DNA of 64,000 nt from contig NMRA01000800.1 in the NCBI GenBank assembly GCA_002633005.1, forward strand, positions 38,041 to 102,040. Direction: 5' to 3'. Positions within the stretch are counted from its first letter, which is position 1, and the number at the start of each line of letters is the position of its first letter. Of this stretch, positions 34,145 through 45,520 are shown one piece after another. The position numbers were made by a program, and so were the translations under genes. The stretch comes from Phoronis australis. Lineage: Eukaryota; Phoronida; Phoronidae. Under the pieces are notes generated by a model. That model searched no databases. It saw only the letters and a list, made by a program, of their open reading frames with translations, and had not been told where the DNA came from.

Positions 34145-35175
34145 TATGGTTAGTATTCTGTCAAGGAATTGCAGAGGATTTCTGGAAGCTTTCAAGAGAA
34201 AGATGTACTCAATTATGCATGTATTCAAAAATATTCAATTTACTGTCTCCAGGATACCCACTTCGAAGAGAGTGACCTAAATTTCGTAAGAAGCCAATGG
34301 GGATTTGAGTGTTACATGAATTGTTGTAAAAGTAATTCAAAGGGATTCTGTACATTATTTAGTTATAAGTTTGAGTATGAAATCAAAAAAGAGAGCCGGG
34401 ATCACAATGGAAACTACCTAATTTTAGAGATGCTCGTCGAAAAAGAAACCCTAATCACTATTGTTAACGCTTAGGGCACCAGTACAGATAGCCCGAATTT
34501 GTATGAGAATTTAAAAAGTATTACAGATGGACTAAATTCTGATTTTTGTATTTCTTTTGAAGATTGGGGCTTGGTCCAGGATTTTCCTGCAGATTGTTAT
34601 AATTACACGAACAAATAATAACAATACGACCATGGATAAAGTTTTGGAAATAATGGAAGAGCTTTCACTAGTTGATCCTTGGAGAATATAAAATCATTCG
34701 CAAAAAACTATACTTGGATGAGAAAACCGTAATTAAAATGGTCAGGCTTGATTTTTTTCTAAGTAGTAAAGAATTACAGTCTTGTATAGAGAAAGTGGAC
34801 ATTTTTTTCAGGCTACAGAATAATTGTTCTGGTTTTTTTAGACTTACGTTTCTCTAGCTTTACCAAGGGCGGTTCTTTAATAATACACTTTTTAAAGATG
34901 ACGAATATACTAAAGCAGCGAAAGAAGTTATTCATAAAAAGAAAGATACGTGCGCTCATTTTCCTTATAATGGGGACAACATATCAAAGATTTCTCCAGA
35001 TATATTTTCTATAAGTTATCAATTATTTCTTGAAATATTGTGACACAATATTAAAAGTACGACAATTCCGTATAGTGTCTACAAAAAGAAAATCAGGGTA
35101 AGGAGATCGGCGTATTTAGAAAATGAAATAAAACTTCCATACGAGACTATCAGCTGGTTTTGATGCAAATTTGAA
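34145..35175 (+). mobile_element. Tx1/L1-like retroelement, endonuclease part
   Basis: The frame at 34169-34474 gives KDVLNYACIQKYSIYCLQDT-type sequence with HFEESDLNFVRSQWGFECY, which matches the start of an L1/Tx1 apurinic-like endonuclease. Broken continuation follows: NSDF-DWGLVQDFPADCYNYT, then a VRLDFFLSSKELQSCIEKVD block. Frameshifts and an internal deletion show decay. The remainder of the same element appears at 37200-37955 and 43360-44110, separated by later insertions. Intronic in the mosaic gene. Confidence 0.65.
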
Positions 35176-35184
35176 AAAGCGTTT

Positions 35185-35505
35185 AAATGACTGACCAGGG
35201 GCGAATCCATGATTTTGATTTAAGGGGGCCAGGGCACAGGAATAACCAGAATTTCAGCAGATGCGCGCGCCCAGCCTCAAATGTGGGGATGCAGGGGCCT
35301 CGAATATCTGGGCTTGCGGACCTGTTGACTAAAAAAATGGTAAACGGTGTTTCTTCACGGCGTATGCATTGTTTATTCACCCCCTGGTTTAGCCCATGTG
35401 CTAGTCAGAGCTTCGCACCCGAACTCCCAAATGGTATCTGGTAGAATTTTAGGGGGCATGGCCCCCTTGGCCCCTTCCCCCTAAATCCGCCACTGCTGCC
35501 AACAA
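35185..35505. mobile_element. hAT-like non-autonomous remnant
   Basis: One end reads CAGGGGCGAATCCATGATTT. The other reads CCCCTAAATCCGCCACTG, the inverse of a CAGTGGCGGATTTAGGGG-type terminus common in hAT elements. A related piece is at 44345-44490. There is no transposase frame. Confidence 0.4.
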
Positions 35506-36094
35506 GAACTGGAGGATTTTCGAGATTGTTCTAAAACCTACTCAACCTCCTCGACCTCCATAGACCATGACCCTCTCGACCTACCACCCACAACCCCTTC
35601 GACCCACGACCCGTCGACCCACGAACCACTACCCCCTCTACCCAGTCTACAAAAGCTAGACTCGATATGAACGTACAGTAGAACAAGCGCTAACTTGTAG
35701 GACCAATGAAATGGGTCGTGAGCTCGGCTGACTCTTCCCTGGTGTTTTTGCAATTAAGAGAGTTGATTCGGAAAAATTGAAAGCTAAAAGCAGAAAAAGC
35801 AACTCGACCAAATCAAATCAAAGACCTACCAACGTTACAAATGTCTTTCCCGGCAGAGTGTAATCGTCGGGTCCGCTCTTCAGTGAATGGCATATTCAAC
35901 CTTTTGTGCGGAGAATGCGAGAAACCAACAAAACTGTATTTTAATCAGTAAATACAGTTTGAAAAAAGAAACTGTTAACTAAAAAGTATTTCAACGTTTT
36001 ACGAAGTAAAAATTACCTGAAACACTGTTGTTGTGTGCTGTTTCTCCAAGTGCTGTCATCAACTAGAATGCATCTTCATCGATAATTTCGACTC

Positions 36095-36830
36095 CTAATC
36101 TAGAATCATCTCGGATGCCGGGTCCCCGAAGTTGATCAGGCTTCGGTCATCACTTGGAGTGCCACTTGTTGTCTCGCTGTTGCCTCCCTTCTGCACTGAT
36201 GGGTTGATGTAATTGTTCTCCAACAAATATGTCGTTAGCCTGTCTGCCAGCACAGCGAAAAAGACTTTCCCCTCCACATCCAATAACGAGATAGGACCGA
36301 AGTCACCAATCATCACAGAGCCTTTGCCTTTCGGGATGTACACCCCTTCCGCCTTTGCTCATCTCTAAGGCAACTCCTTCGAGCGCCAAATCACTCTCAA
36401 CAGCGGTGTAATAACCTTGGACACTTCTTATAAACTACATGCGGTAGCCCGGATGGGCCTGGAGGTGATCCAGACTTGGCGTGCATGACCACCTTCCTGA
36501 CATCACAGAACTTAAAATCGCCAACCTCTAAGGGTACACTCGGAAATTCCTCTTCATCCATCCAGTCAAAATCTCCCAAAGGTTCCTCGCACCGACTGTC
36601 ACTGTGAACCTCCTCCAGATGTCTTTCCAGCTCGTCCTTTGAGCGTCTGAGCTGCCCACTTGTCTCTTTCCCTAAAAGCTCCTTCGTGAACTTGTATGGA
36701 TTGGACAGAAATCTCTTCCTCTTCCGGATCTTCTCTGACTTCCTCTTTCTAAGCTGCTCTGTCTTGCACAAAAATAAAGATTTACACCTCAGGTCCTGTC
36801 TTAAATGGGCCAATCATCTCCTTTCATGAC
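36095..36830 (-). mobile_element. R2/NeSL-like retroelement RT fragment (family C)
   Basis: The minus strand starts with a basic KSEKIRKRKRFLSNPYKFTK segment. It continues to SGSPPGPSGLPHVVYKKCP (the PGPDG-P--VYK region) and, after a frameshift, GVYIPKGKGSVMIGDFGPIS, then LLDVEGKVFFAVLADRL. These are early RT blocks of elements with a C-terminal restriction-like endonuclease. The family is a memory-based match. The catalytic YADD block is missing. A C-terminal endonuclease fragment of the same kind lies at 62400-61000. Confidence 0.55.
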
Positions 36831-37199
36831 CCTCAGCTCTCCTCCACTGCCTCTTGAGGTTTTCTCAACTCCACCCAGATCTCCTTGATCTCCGTCTGTC
36901 TTCTGCTAGGCTCTTGTGCGGTTGGATTCTTTCTCTTCGCCGCCACGCCAAATCGATCTTTGCAAACTGTGTAGACCAGCTCAGTCATGGTGATCAGTTT
37001 CTTCTGTGCAGTACCCTTTAAATTCGCCTCTAGAATGCCATCAAGATCCTCATCCAGAAGACTCCATGGCCCGGTCTCTAATCTTTATACTCGAAACGAA
37101 CTCTAAACTATTTTTGGCAATTTCTCTGCCCCTTTTGTGCAAACTTAAGATAATTGGTTATCAGACTCTGCTCGAATACATTATAGTTGATGCATAGGA

Positions 37200-37955
37200 G
37201 TTTCTAGTTTAAGTTTGCCCTTGAAGACCCTTATATTCGTGCTAGAAACTCAGTATCCCATACCAATGTGATAGGATTTACAGTGAGACATTTAGAAGGG
37301 GAAATTACTCATGCTTTAAATAAAATGAAAAATGGCGAAAGCCCAGGAAGTGACGAATTTACTGTTGAGTTTTACATTTTTGGAATGGCATTTCAAACTT
37401 TCTTTTCATCGTAGCTTTAACTGCGAACAATTGTCTCCAAACCACCTTTACGGAGTTATAAATTTGCTGCCTAAGGGTGATGAACCACGAGTATTCTTAA
37501 AAAATGGATACCTATTACTTTATTAAACATAAATTACAAACTGTTGTCAGCTTCTATAGCTGAAAGGATAAAATCTTGAATTTTTTATTCATGAGAACCA
37601 AAAATGTTTTTAACAGGAAGACATATGGGGGAAAAACTAGGGCTATTTATGATATAATGCAATATGCAGAAGAAAATAATGTTCCTGGTCTTCTTATGAT
37701 GGTCGATTTTGAGAAAGCTTTAGAGTCTTTGCCCTGGAAATGTCTGCACAATACAATAACGTTTTTTAATTTTGGCTAACATATACAAAAGTGGATACGT
37801 GTTCTCCATCGAATGTCCTTAAAGATTTTTAAGACGTATAGGGGTTGCAAAAAGGAGACCCTGTGTCTCCGTTTTTATTTTTACTGTGAGTAGAAATACT
37901 AGGTTCGATGACTATACTTTTAAAGTAGTGATATAAACAATTTCACAATAAATAG
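37200..37955 (+). mobile_element. Tx1/L1-like retroelement, RT part
   Basis: The plus strand in shifting frames gives RHLEGEITHALNKMKNGESP, then GSDEFTVEFY. After breaks come NLLPKGDEPRVFLKN, FIHEN, NNVPGLLMMVDFEKALESLP and KGDPVSPFLFLL. These are RT blocks in the L1/Tx1 order. The match breaks near 37955, close to where a Kolobok-like element begins (38248), and resumes near 43360. Confidence 0.6.
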
Positions 37956-38027
37956 CAATGATGGCGGTACAACACGCGATTGTTGCTCGTTCAAGAACTC
38001 TGTTTTCACGTTCGATGACGTCGGCTG

Positions 38028-38098
38028 CTCAGTGGTGCAGTGGAAAAGTCGATGACTCGAAACTCTTGCAGAGCGGGTTCCAAACCGCCACGGTTTCC
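38028..38098 (+). other. Possible tRNA-derived SINE head
   Basis: TCAGTGGTGCAGTGG resembles a pol III A box. About 45 nt later GCGGGTTCCAAACCGC forms a perfect T-arm-like stem around a B-box-like GTTCCAAAC. There is no acceptor stem pairing, so it is not a functional tRNA. It may be the head of a short interspersed element. Confidence 0.25.
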
Positions 38099-38424
38099 CG
38101 CCAAAATGTTTTTCAACGCACGTTGAGTAACTAAATGGGCTATTTCACGGTTGTATTGGCTATTTTAGGCTGAAAATGTGGTATAACGATGTAGATTATG
38201 GCGCTTTTTGTAAAAGGTTTTCATTTAGATCTGTGGTAAAGTTTTAAAAGAGAATGCCACCCGATTTAACTAGTCTTTTTTACCGTTTTAATCGGTCTCC
38301 ACATCGGTCGACCTCACCTTGCCGAGAGGTTTCGCGTTAACATTCGAGCAAGGTGAGAAACGACGCCGCGACGTCAGTGGTTCGTCTGCAGAGTGAATGC
38401 TGCTATATTGCGGTTCATCGTTCC

Positions 38425-38665
38425 CGCTTGTCCGAACTATGAAGCTGCAAAGAAAGCGGGTATATCGTTTTTTCGACTTCCTCGAGAGCCCGAAATGTTT
38501 CGGAAGTGCGCTGTAGTGAAGAATGAAAGGTACGCTGTTAATAGCAAGTAAGAGGCCGTGGAACATTCCCGTGTCTGTGGCCGGCATTTCGTCGACAATG
38601 ATTTCTCAGACGAATTCCGGCTTACCAAAGAACTATCCATACGTTCCGTTGCATGTGCATGTTCA
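38425..38665 (+). pseudogene. THAP finger of Kolobok-like transposase, broken
   Basis: Frames join as CPNYEAAKKAGISFFRLPRE, PEMFRKC, then after a stop/frameshift SRVCGRHFVDNDFSDEF. The C-x2-4-C, SFFRLP, and C-x2-H (VCGRHF) elements are those of a THAP DNA-binding finger. The stop near 38551 and frame changes show it is no longer functional. Confidence 0.55.
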
Positions 38666-39229
38666 CGGCGCCTCTGTAGTATTTCGTGATCAGTGTATTC
38701 CGGTTCGAACTGATAGCCTGTGGAACCTAACGATCCGACACGGGAAGTCTTCGTCGGATGAGCTCTTGACTAAGTCGGGACTGGCGCCGGGCGAGATGCC
38801 ATGTAGACGTTTATTATTCTGCGTTCTGTTTCAAAATAAATTATTCTCATCCTAACCAATCCTTGTATGAAACTGAAACAATTTCTGTCTCATCAGATAC
38901 AATTTGTAATGCCTTTGCAGTATTCGTGATTGCAAATGTTGTGAAGCCAGCAATGAATAAACCACTGCGTTACCGGTTTTCGATGCCGGCAACAAAGGTA
39001 ATTGACCTGGCACTGAGACCGTGTGAGCGCATGCTAATTCAGTGTATGCTGACAGAAAGCTGTTGTGAAACAACTACTCGATTTTTATGCTATGGTCACA
39101 TGTTAGGGGAATCTTTACTTAGAAACGCAAATACATTATTCAAATCATTGTTACTGTACAACCTTTATAATAATAAACGTTATTTAAAGAGGATAAAAAT
39201 ACAATAAATGTGAAACATGCTTTAGCCAA

Positions 39230-42200
39230 AGGCTAATATCCAGCATGGTCCTCTGCAGCAAGAAATTAAATTAATCAAATTAAGTTAGATAAACAGATTA
39301 AACAGATTAAAGATACATTAAGATACATTAAATAAAATAAAATAGTACTTACGAATTGGATAAACAAATTGACTTAAAGATAAATAAATAAATTAAAATT
39401 TTTGGTAAATATATTGAAAGACAAGAAGGAGGGACATCTATGACGACCACACGTGACTGATGAGGTGGTGTCTGAAATTATCATAACAATCAGTATCCTT
39501 AAGATTATTTAGGCAAATTGTTCCACTGTTTGATGGTCTGAATAAAGAAGGACTTAGAATAAAACTATGTTCTGTGTCTGGGCAAAACCAAATTGTTTGA
39601 GGCAGAAAATCTTGTCCTGATCCGGTGGCTATTTCGAACAAGTACGAGATTATGAGATAGATAAGTAGGTACATTACCGTGAAAGCACCTATGCATCATA
39701 CACAGACGCCTTTATATGAAATATTTGTCAATAGGGAGCCACCCGAGTCTGTTAAACATATGAGTTGACGGAGTGTCAAAAGGCACACCTAGAACAAGCC
39801 TGGGCGCCTGCTTTTGAGCCTTCAATAAAGAGGAAATAATTTTGGATTGCATCCTGACCACACTGAACTACAATAAATAAACAGAGGGGATACACAAGCG
39901 CTGAAATATTGCAGACGCCCTTCTGTGGGAAGAAATGGTGATATACGCCGGAGAAGACCAAGGCGCTGCCTAATTTTGAACACAGTCCCATTTATATGGC
40001 TAGACCAGCTGAGGGTCTTGTCTACAGTAACACCTAATAATTTTTCAATGTCAACATATTTGAGGCGTACATTGGAAATAGCAAGGTTAAGCTCCAGATT
40101 ACTTCTCCTATGCCTTTGCTCTGTGGAAATACTCGTACATTTTGTTTTTTCAGCATTAATTACCCTTTTATTATCAGTACACCTGGTAGCAACCTTATCC
40201 AGATCAGACTGGAGTCTGTCCTTTACAGCGATCAGCGAGTTTGCCACAACAGACAAAGTAGTATCATCTGCATACATGTCAACCGTGTTTTCGCAGACTA
40301 AAGGGAGATCATTTATAAAAAGTAAAAACAGCAGAGGTCCCAGGATGGATCCCTGGGGCACACCGTGTGTGATACCTCGGGACTCAGACAGATGTCCGCC
40401 AAGGGATACAACCTGGCACCTCTCTGAGAGATATGATTTAAACCAGTCTAGGGAGACCTTGCCCACCTTGTAAACTGACAATTTGCTCAGAAGTATATTG
40501 TGATCAACGAGATCAAAGGCTTTTTTAAAATCCAAAAATACTACACCAACGTTGTGACCACTATCTACACCCTGAGCCCAGCCGTTAGCAATATTAATGA
40601 GGGAAGTTTCACAGGAGTGGTCACTTCTGAAACTGGACTGAGATGCAACTACTAAATCATGCTCAGTCAAAAATGAATAAAAGGTATTGCGAACATGCTT
40701 TTCCAACAATTTAGACAAGACCGGTAAAATTGGAATTGGTCTGTAATTGTTTACATTGTCAATAGCACCGCTTTTGTGTAAAGGGGATACTTTTGCAAGT
40801 TTCCACAAACTAGGAAACTTGGAAGTTTTAATGCTATGGTTTAAAAGATAGGTGATGGAAGGTGTCAGCTCCTCATGAGCAAGTTTCAAAACTGACACCA
40901 TCCATTCCAGTGGCTTTATTAAGATTAAGACCATTTAAGAACTTATTTACAAATTCCATATTTACCAGAGGAATAGCATAACCAATGTCACTTTCAACAC
41001 TGGAACTAACAAAGTCAATCAAATCTTTATGAGTGGCGTGTGTATCTTTAAGATCACGAGTAAGTTTGCTAGCTATGTCAGTAAAAAAATTGTTAAAATT
41101 ATTGGCAATCTGAAATTTATCATGAACACACTTCTCATCAATCTTTAACATGGCAGGTGATGAAGATTTTTCTTTAGGAGCAACTTGTCTGATGACTTTC
41201 CATAACACTTTGGAATTTTTGAGATTACTACTGATCAGTGAAGAGTAACAGTCACTCTTAGCCTTTTTAATCGTTGTTACGACACGATTTTGCTCTGATT
41301 TGTAGCTCTCATAATTCCCGCACTTACGTAAACTGTCCCTGAGCTTTATAGCTTCAAAAATGTCATCACTGAACTATTCAGGCTGACGTAATCTCTTCAC
41401 ACGTCTAGTTTTCCATGGAGCATGTTCGTCTAAAATACTGTTAAATAACTTGTACTATACATCAAGAGCATCATCAATGTCATCATAGGCTTCGATGACT
41501 GACCAGGGAGCAAGAGCGAGATCCGATTTGAAGGCCTGGTCATCAAAGTTTTTAAACGATTTATGGTGAAATTTGGTATCAAAATGCCTTTTCCTGGCTA
41601 TGCATACAGGGTAGTGATCAATTAACCCATTTTTACCACTTTTACTGATCTCACAAACTCCGGAGCAGAAACATAAACATGATCAATCAGTGAGGCAGAG
41701 TCTGACACACGTGTAGGCTCCGTTACCACCTGATGGAGATTCAAACCTTGAATCACATCTTTGAGGAGTTTTGAAATTTCAACGTTCCAATCAACATTAA
41801 GATCACCAGCGATAACCACCCCATAGCCACACCTGATAACCACAGACTCAAAGCTTTCAAGCCAATTTGTCTGAACAGGGGGTCTGTAGAAATTGAGTCT
41901 GAGAACAATTAAAGGACTGACATCCTTAAAATTCGGTTGAACACGCAGAAGTTCCAAATCGTTTAACTCTAAGTCGTGTCTTCTAATGTAGGCAAGGCTG
42001 CTTCTGACATACGTGCATTGCCACCATAACGAGTACCGTTTTGTCTGTCTAGGCGTTCCACATTGTAACCACAGATTCCAATTTCTTCGTTTGCAATGTC
42101 GCAAGATAGCCAAGTCTCTTGGAGACGGATAACATCCAGGGACCAGTTGTTTATATTAACAGCAACTTCCGGTAATTGATCATAAAGACTTCTAACATTC

Positions 42201-42340
42201 CACGAGCATAGTTTCAGACCACTGGGTAGTGGAAGATTCAGGTTTGGGCCAGACGTGATGTACACGCTGGTCACGACTAATACAAGAAAAGGCAGTGTAT
42301 CTTCAAAAGCCATTAAAGTCATAAAACGGTCCCACAAGCA
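39230..42340 (-). mobile_element. CR1/L2-like non-LTR retroelement (family B)
   Basis: The minus strand runs in order. The endonuclease comes first (LKLCSWNVRSLYDQLPEV, then DVIRLQETWLS; later VVIAGDLNVDWN and SLIDHVYVSAP; about 42340-41622). A linker follows (LWKVIRQVAPKEKSSSP, 41208-40873). Then a nearly intact reverse transcriptase (40934-39822) has NNYRPIPILPVLSKLLEKHV, VFLDFKKAFDLVDH, THGVPQGSILGPLLFLLFIN and MYADDTTLS. The C-terminal tail with frameshifts continues to about 39440. Catalytic Asp residues are present, but the element is broken between endonuclease and RT. It lies inside the Kolobok-like element. Confidence 0.8.
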
Positions 42341-42749
42341 CAGGCAGACGCCATATTGGATAAAAACGAGTGGGTGTTGACCGCAACTTAAACTGGACTA
42401 ACAAGCCAGAAATAATCAAAATGAGATCCATATGAACAGATGAGATACCTTCTGAAGTCGTGAGAATTATTGTATCGTCTCAAATGTGCTGTATAGGTCC
42501 CTTGAAAACTTCATAAATTATTAAAAATCAGCAGCTCCGATCCAGTCGAACTTGTCTGTGCGCCACCTGTTGTCCTTGACGGTCTGTGAAAGGGGAACCC
42601 GACTTCGCGGCTCCCGACAAGTAAGTAGATTTACAGTTTCGTGGCTAATTCACATAAATAATTACGTGCACATTATTTCTTTGGCCCACTATTATAGTCT
42701 TTTTGTGACTGGAGGTTTAGTTTCCAAATCAAGCTGGTTTATTTTCGTG

Positions 42750-42862
42750 CCAGTCCCGGCGGCCGCGACGGGCCTGATCGGGTTCGGAGCCTCTGGCCAG
42801 GATAACGAGTCAGTCCGGCCGCGACGGGCCTGATCAGGTTCCGAGCCACAGGCCGGGATAAC
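42750..42862. repeat. ~62-bp GC-rich tandem duplication
   Basis: CGGCCGCGACGGGCCTGATC recurs after about 62 bp, with GGTTC-GAGCC and GGCC-GGATAAC segments conserved. It is GC-rich in an AT-rich setting, within the Kolobok-like element near the retroelement 5' end. Confidence 0.6.
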
Positions 42863-43359
42863 AAGATTTTTTTGTGTTTAGAACTCAAAAATCACAAGTA
42901 TAAACAACACTGATCTAGGTTCTTCTGTCTGTATTTCACGGAAGAATACTTCGAATTTATCCCCGAACAGACCCCAAACTCCTGCTACGGACCTTGGTAG
43001 ATTGGCCTGCCGAACTTTGTAGGCTACGGTGTTTTCAAATACCAATAAATCTGTAACAACGAAATAAAGCAACACATCTTTATAAGAACTCGGTGTATTT
43101 TTAAGAGTTTTATATCGAAGGTTGATGATCTATTGGTGATGAATTCAAGCGATAAGCTGACACCAGTTACCCGTGTTGTGATCTGCTGAATAGACTGCGT
43201 GTGAAACCAAAGACGTAATTGGATAATTTCAACACCTCCTTCTGCCGTCAGGTGTCAGGTAACGCAACCGAATGTGCCGTTATCGAGTAGAACTACTCGA
43301 GCTAAATTGATACGAAATAGGTTGTTTTTGGGGTGGCATTCTCCTTAAAGGGCTTAACA

Positions 43360-44110
43360 AAAACAATACTGTCTTCCTGGCTCAATGACAAAAATTCGAA
43401 TATTAGAGTTGCGCTACCCCTACTACATACAAGTAATCCGGAAGTACTAAATCTGTTAAAAAAGCAAGCCTGTAGATTAATGAGTGATATATGTTATTAA
43501 TTCGTTATATGATGATAAAACCGATCTCACGGAATAAATGGATTGATGAGGTGAGTAATAAATTAAATATAAGTTCAGAAACAGTGGACTTAATTTTTTT
43601 TTTCTATATGTTAAATTGAGATAGTTCCAGTATCGAACAGATCACAGAATATTAGGTACAAATTCGTATCTTTATAAAATAGGAGTCTCGGAGTTTTCTG
43701 GTTTTACATTTTGTAATCGAGCCTGGAAAATTTGATGCAATTATTTGTGCATTGTAGCTAACCCAGAACCTTCTGAGAAGATGTTTTTCAATTTAACTTC
43801 AGAGATAGCGATGAAACAATAATGAATGCTACATGCAATGTTCTTTATATAATTTAGAGATATTCACGTACATACTTAATTTCACCGTCAAAGATTTGGG
43901 GGGCGCTTTACCAGCCATAAATGCTTTTATGAATATTTTAAAACAGTATTATCTCACAGAAAAATAATTCAAAGAAACAGGGAGTTTGATATATTTAAAA
44001 ATAGGCTAAAATTTGTTCACTTTATTGAATATAAAGCGACCATTGAGTGAGTGCCTGCGTGTATGTGTCCATTGTGATCACATTTTAGTGTTTCTAATTG
44101 ATAATAAATG
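43360..44110 (+). mobile_element. Tx1/L1-like retroelement, C-terminal part
   Basis: Scattered plus-strand segments resemble the end of L1/Tx1 ORF2: RILGTNSYLYKIGVSEF followed by FCNRAWKI in a frame around 43645-43730, then LPAINAFMNILKQYYLTEK near 43910. It is heavily frameshifted. It resumes directly after the right border of the Kolobok-like element. Confidence 0.45.
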
Positions 44111-44344
44111 TATAAAAATCTACTCAAGGAGACCCCAGTAGTGTCTCAGCAGATGAGAAACAAATAAAGGATTCTCATGATGTTGTGTTCGCAGCCTTTG
44201 ATAGTACTTAGGTTATTTCGGGCCGGGTCATTGCCTGATGTGCAGATTTCTGAACAACAAACAATTGATATGTTACCCGATTCTGGTTGCGTCTGAATCA
44301 TTGTTATGGTTAAACTTCTTTATAGGTCCCAGACTACTGCTAAC

Positions 44345-44490
44345 AGTGGCGGATTTAAGGGGGGGGGGCATGCCCCTCTCTAATTTTTTCCAGATTCCAT
44401 TTGGCAGTGCGGGGGTGCTAATTTCTGAAGGGCAAAATCCTGGCTAATACTCTGCCCTGACCCCCTAACTCAATCCGCTCCCACCTGGGT
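44345..44490. mobile_element. hAT-like terminus remnant
   Basis: AACAGTGGCGGATTTAAGGG and the GC-rich text after it match the remnant at 35185-35505 in inverse orientation. No coding sequence. Confidence 0.35.
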
Positions 44491-45024
44491 GAAGGTCGCT
44501 AAAGTTACTGGATTTACCACGTATATCTTATCAAAAAGAAGGTGATATTGTGGTTAGATCACCTTATTCTGTTGGCACCGTTGGAGCTGTGTGTGTTCAC
44601 ATTCCAATGAGCGACCAGTTACTTGGTAATGTAGATGGAGCAAGGGCCTAGGTAATGCTAAATCTTATATGGGTCGACGGTGTCCGTTGGAATTACGACT
44701 AGGTGTCAGGCCATGTATTGACGAGTGTTTTAGTGGTTATAAGTGTAATTTTTTTAATTTCATGTTTTATGTACCATGACCCACTGCAGAGCTCCGCATG
44801 TGTTTGGTACCAGTGATACTAGCCCTACATACGTGATTAGTAAAGTGGCCGATCTGAAATATAAACATAAGCCCGACACATAGATATGCACGGGTACGAA
44901 GTATTAGCTTGCTGAGTCATTAATCAACTCGTGATGGAGAGCGAACGTATTCTGGCACATAACTGCTGGCAAATACAATTCGTAAGGTTTTTATTGCAAA
45001 ACTATATTTGTTTTTACCCAACAG

Positions 45025-45141
45025 AACGATTGGCAAGAGAATGTGCGGCAGAAGGCGGAATACTCTGCGGTTCTTGTGTACCCCGGATAAATATCTGCGA
45101 TGGTGTGAACGACTGCCCCAACCGCATAGACGAGCTATCTT
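45025..45141 (+). CDS. Mosaic gene: LDL-receptor class A domain 2
   Basis: Acceptor TTTTTACCCAACAG, phase-1 entry, 117 bp (39 codons), donor T|GTAAGTG, phase-1 exit. Five LDLa cysteines are in the exon (RECAAEG, ILCGSCVPR, NICDGVNDCPNRIDE). The sixth must come from the split codon: the exon ends in T and the F-type lectin exon starts GT, giving TGT (Cys) at exactly the expected place. The acidic CDGVNDCPNRIDE motif is intact for calcium binding. Confidence 0.9.
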
Positions 45142-45260
45142 GTAAGTGATTTAAATGCAAGAAGCACAGCGATATAAACATTTATGTATAGTAGAGCTCA
45201 TCGGGAAGGTATGGTGGTTGTAAGGCAACGGCATGGGAACTTTTTTCTATGTTTATATGG

Positions 45261-45520
45261 ACTTATTAACTCTATCGATAGACTTACTATCTCAATCGGT
45301 AGACTTAGTAACTCTATCGATAGACTTACTAACTCTATCGATATACTTACTAACTCTATCGTTAGACTTACTAACTTTATCGATAGACTTAATAACTCTA
45401 TCGATAGATTTACTAACTCTATCGATAGATTTACTAAGCCTATCGATAGATTTACTAACTCTATCGATAGACATAATACAGTGTATTTCTATCGATAGAT
45501 TTAGCAACTCTATTGATATT
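45261..45520. repeat. 21-bp minisatellite, left array
   Basis: About 11-12 units of TATCGATAGACTTACTAACTC, each with the palindrome TATCGATA. Because 21 is a multiple of three, frames stay open on both strands and encode heptads such as LTLSIDL. This is a by-product of the repeat, not evidence of a gene. Confidence 0.9.

Larger units (their letters stand above)
38248..43344 (+). mobile_element. Kolobok-like DNA transposon with nested retroelement
   Basis: TTAA lies at both borders (38244-38247 and 43345-43348). The termini are inverted: left AAGAGAATGCCACCC, right GGGTGGCATTCTCC. TTAA target duplications and a THAP finger in the transposase are Kolobok hallmarks, and a THAP-like frame follows the left end. 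The right ~260 bp recurs at 62523-62790 and the left ~45 bp at 12079, so this is a family. The 5.1-kb length is inflated by a CR1/L2-like insertion at about 39230-42340. The catalytic core was not recognised. Confidence 0.6.

Noticed and set aside
38028-38098. Functional tRNA gene
   Set aside because: A- and B-box-like text and a T-arm stem are present, but acceptor and anticodon arms do not pair.
39925-40473. 182-codon plus-strand ORF
   Set aside because: Antisense shadow of the CR1/L2-like reverse transcriptase.
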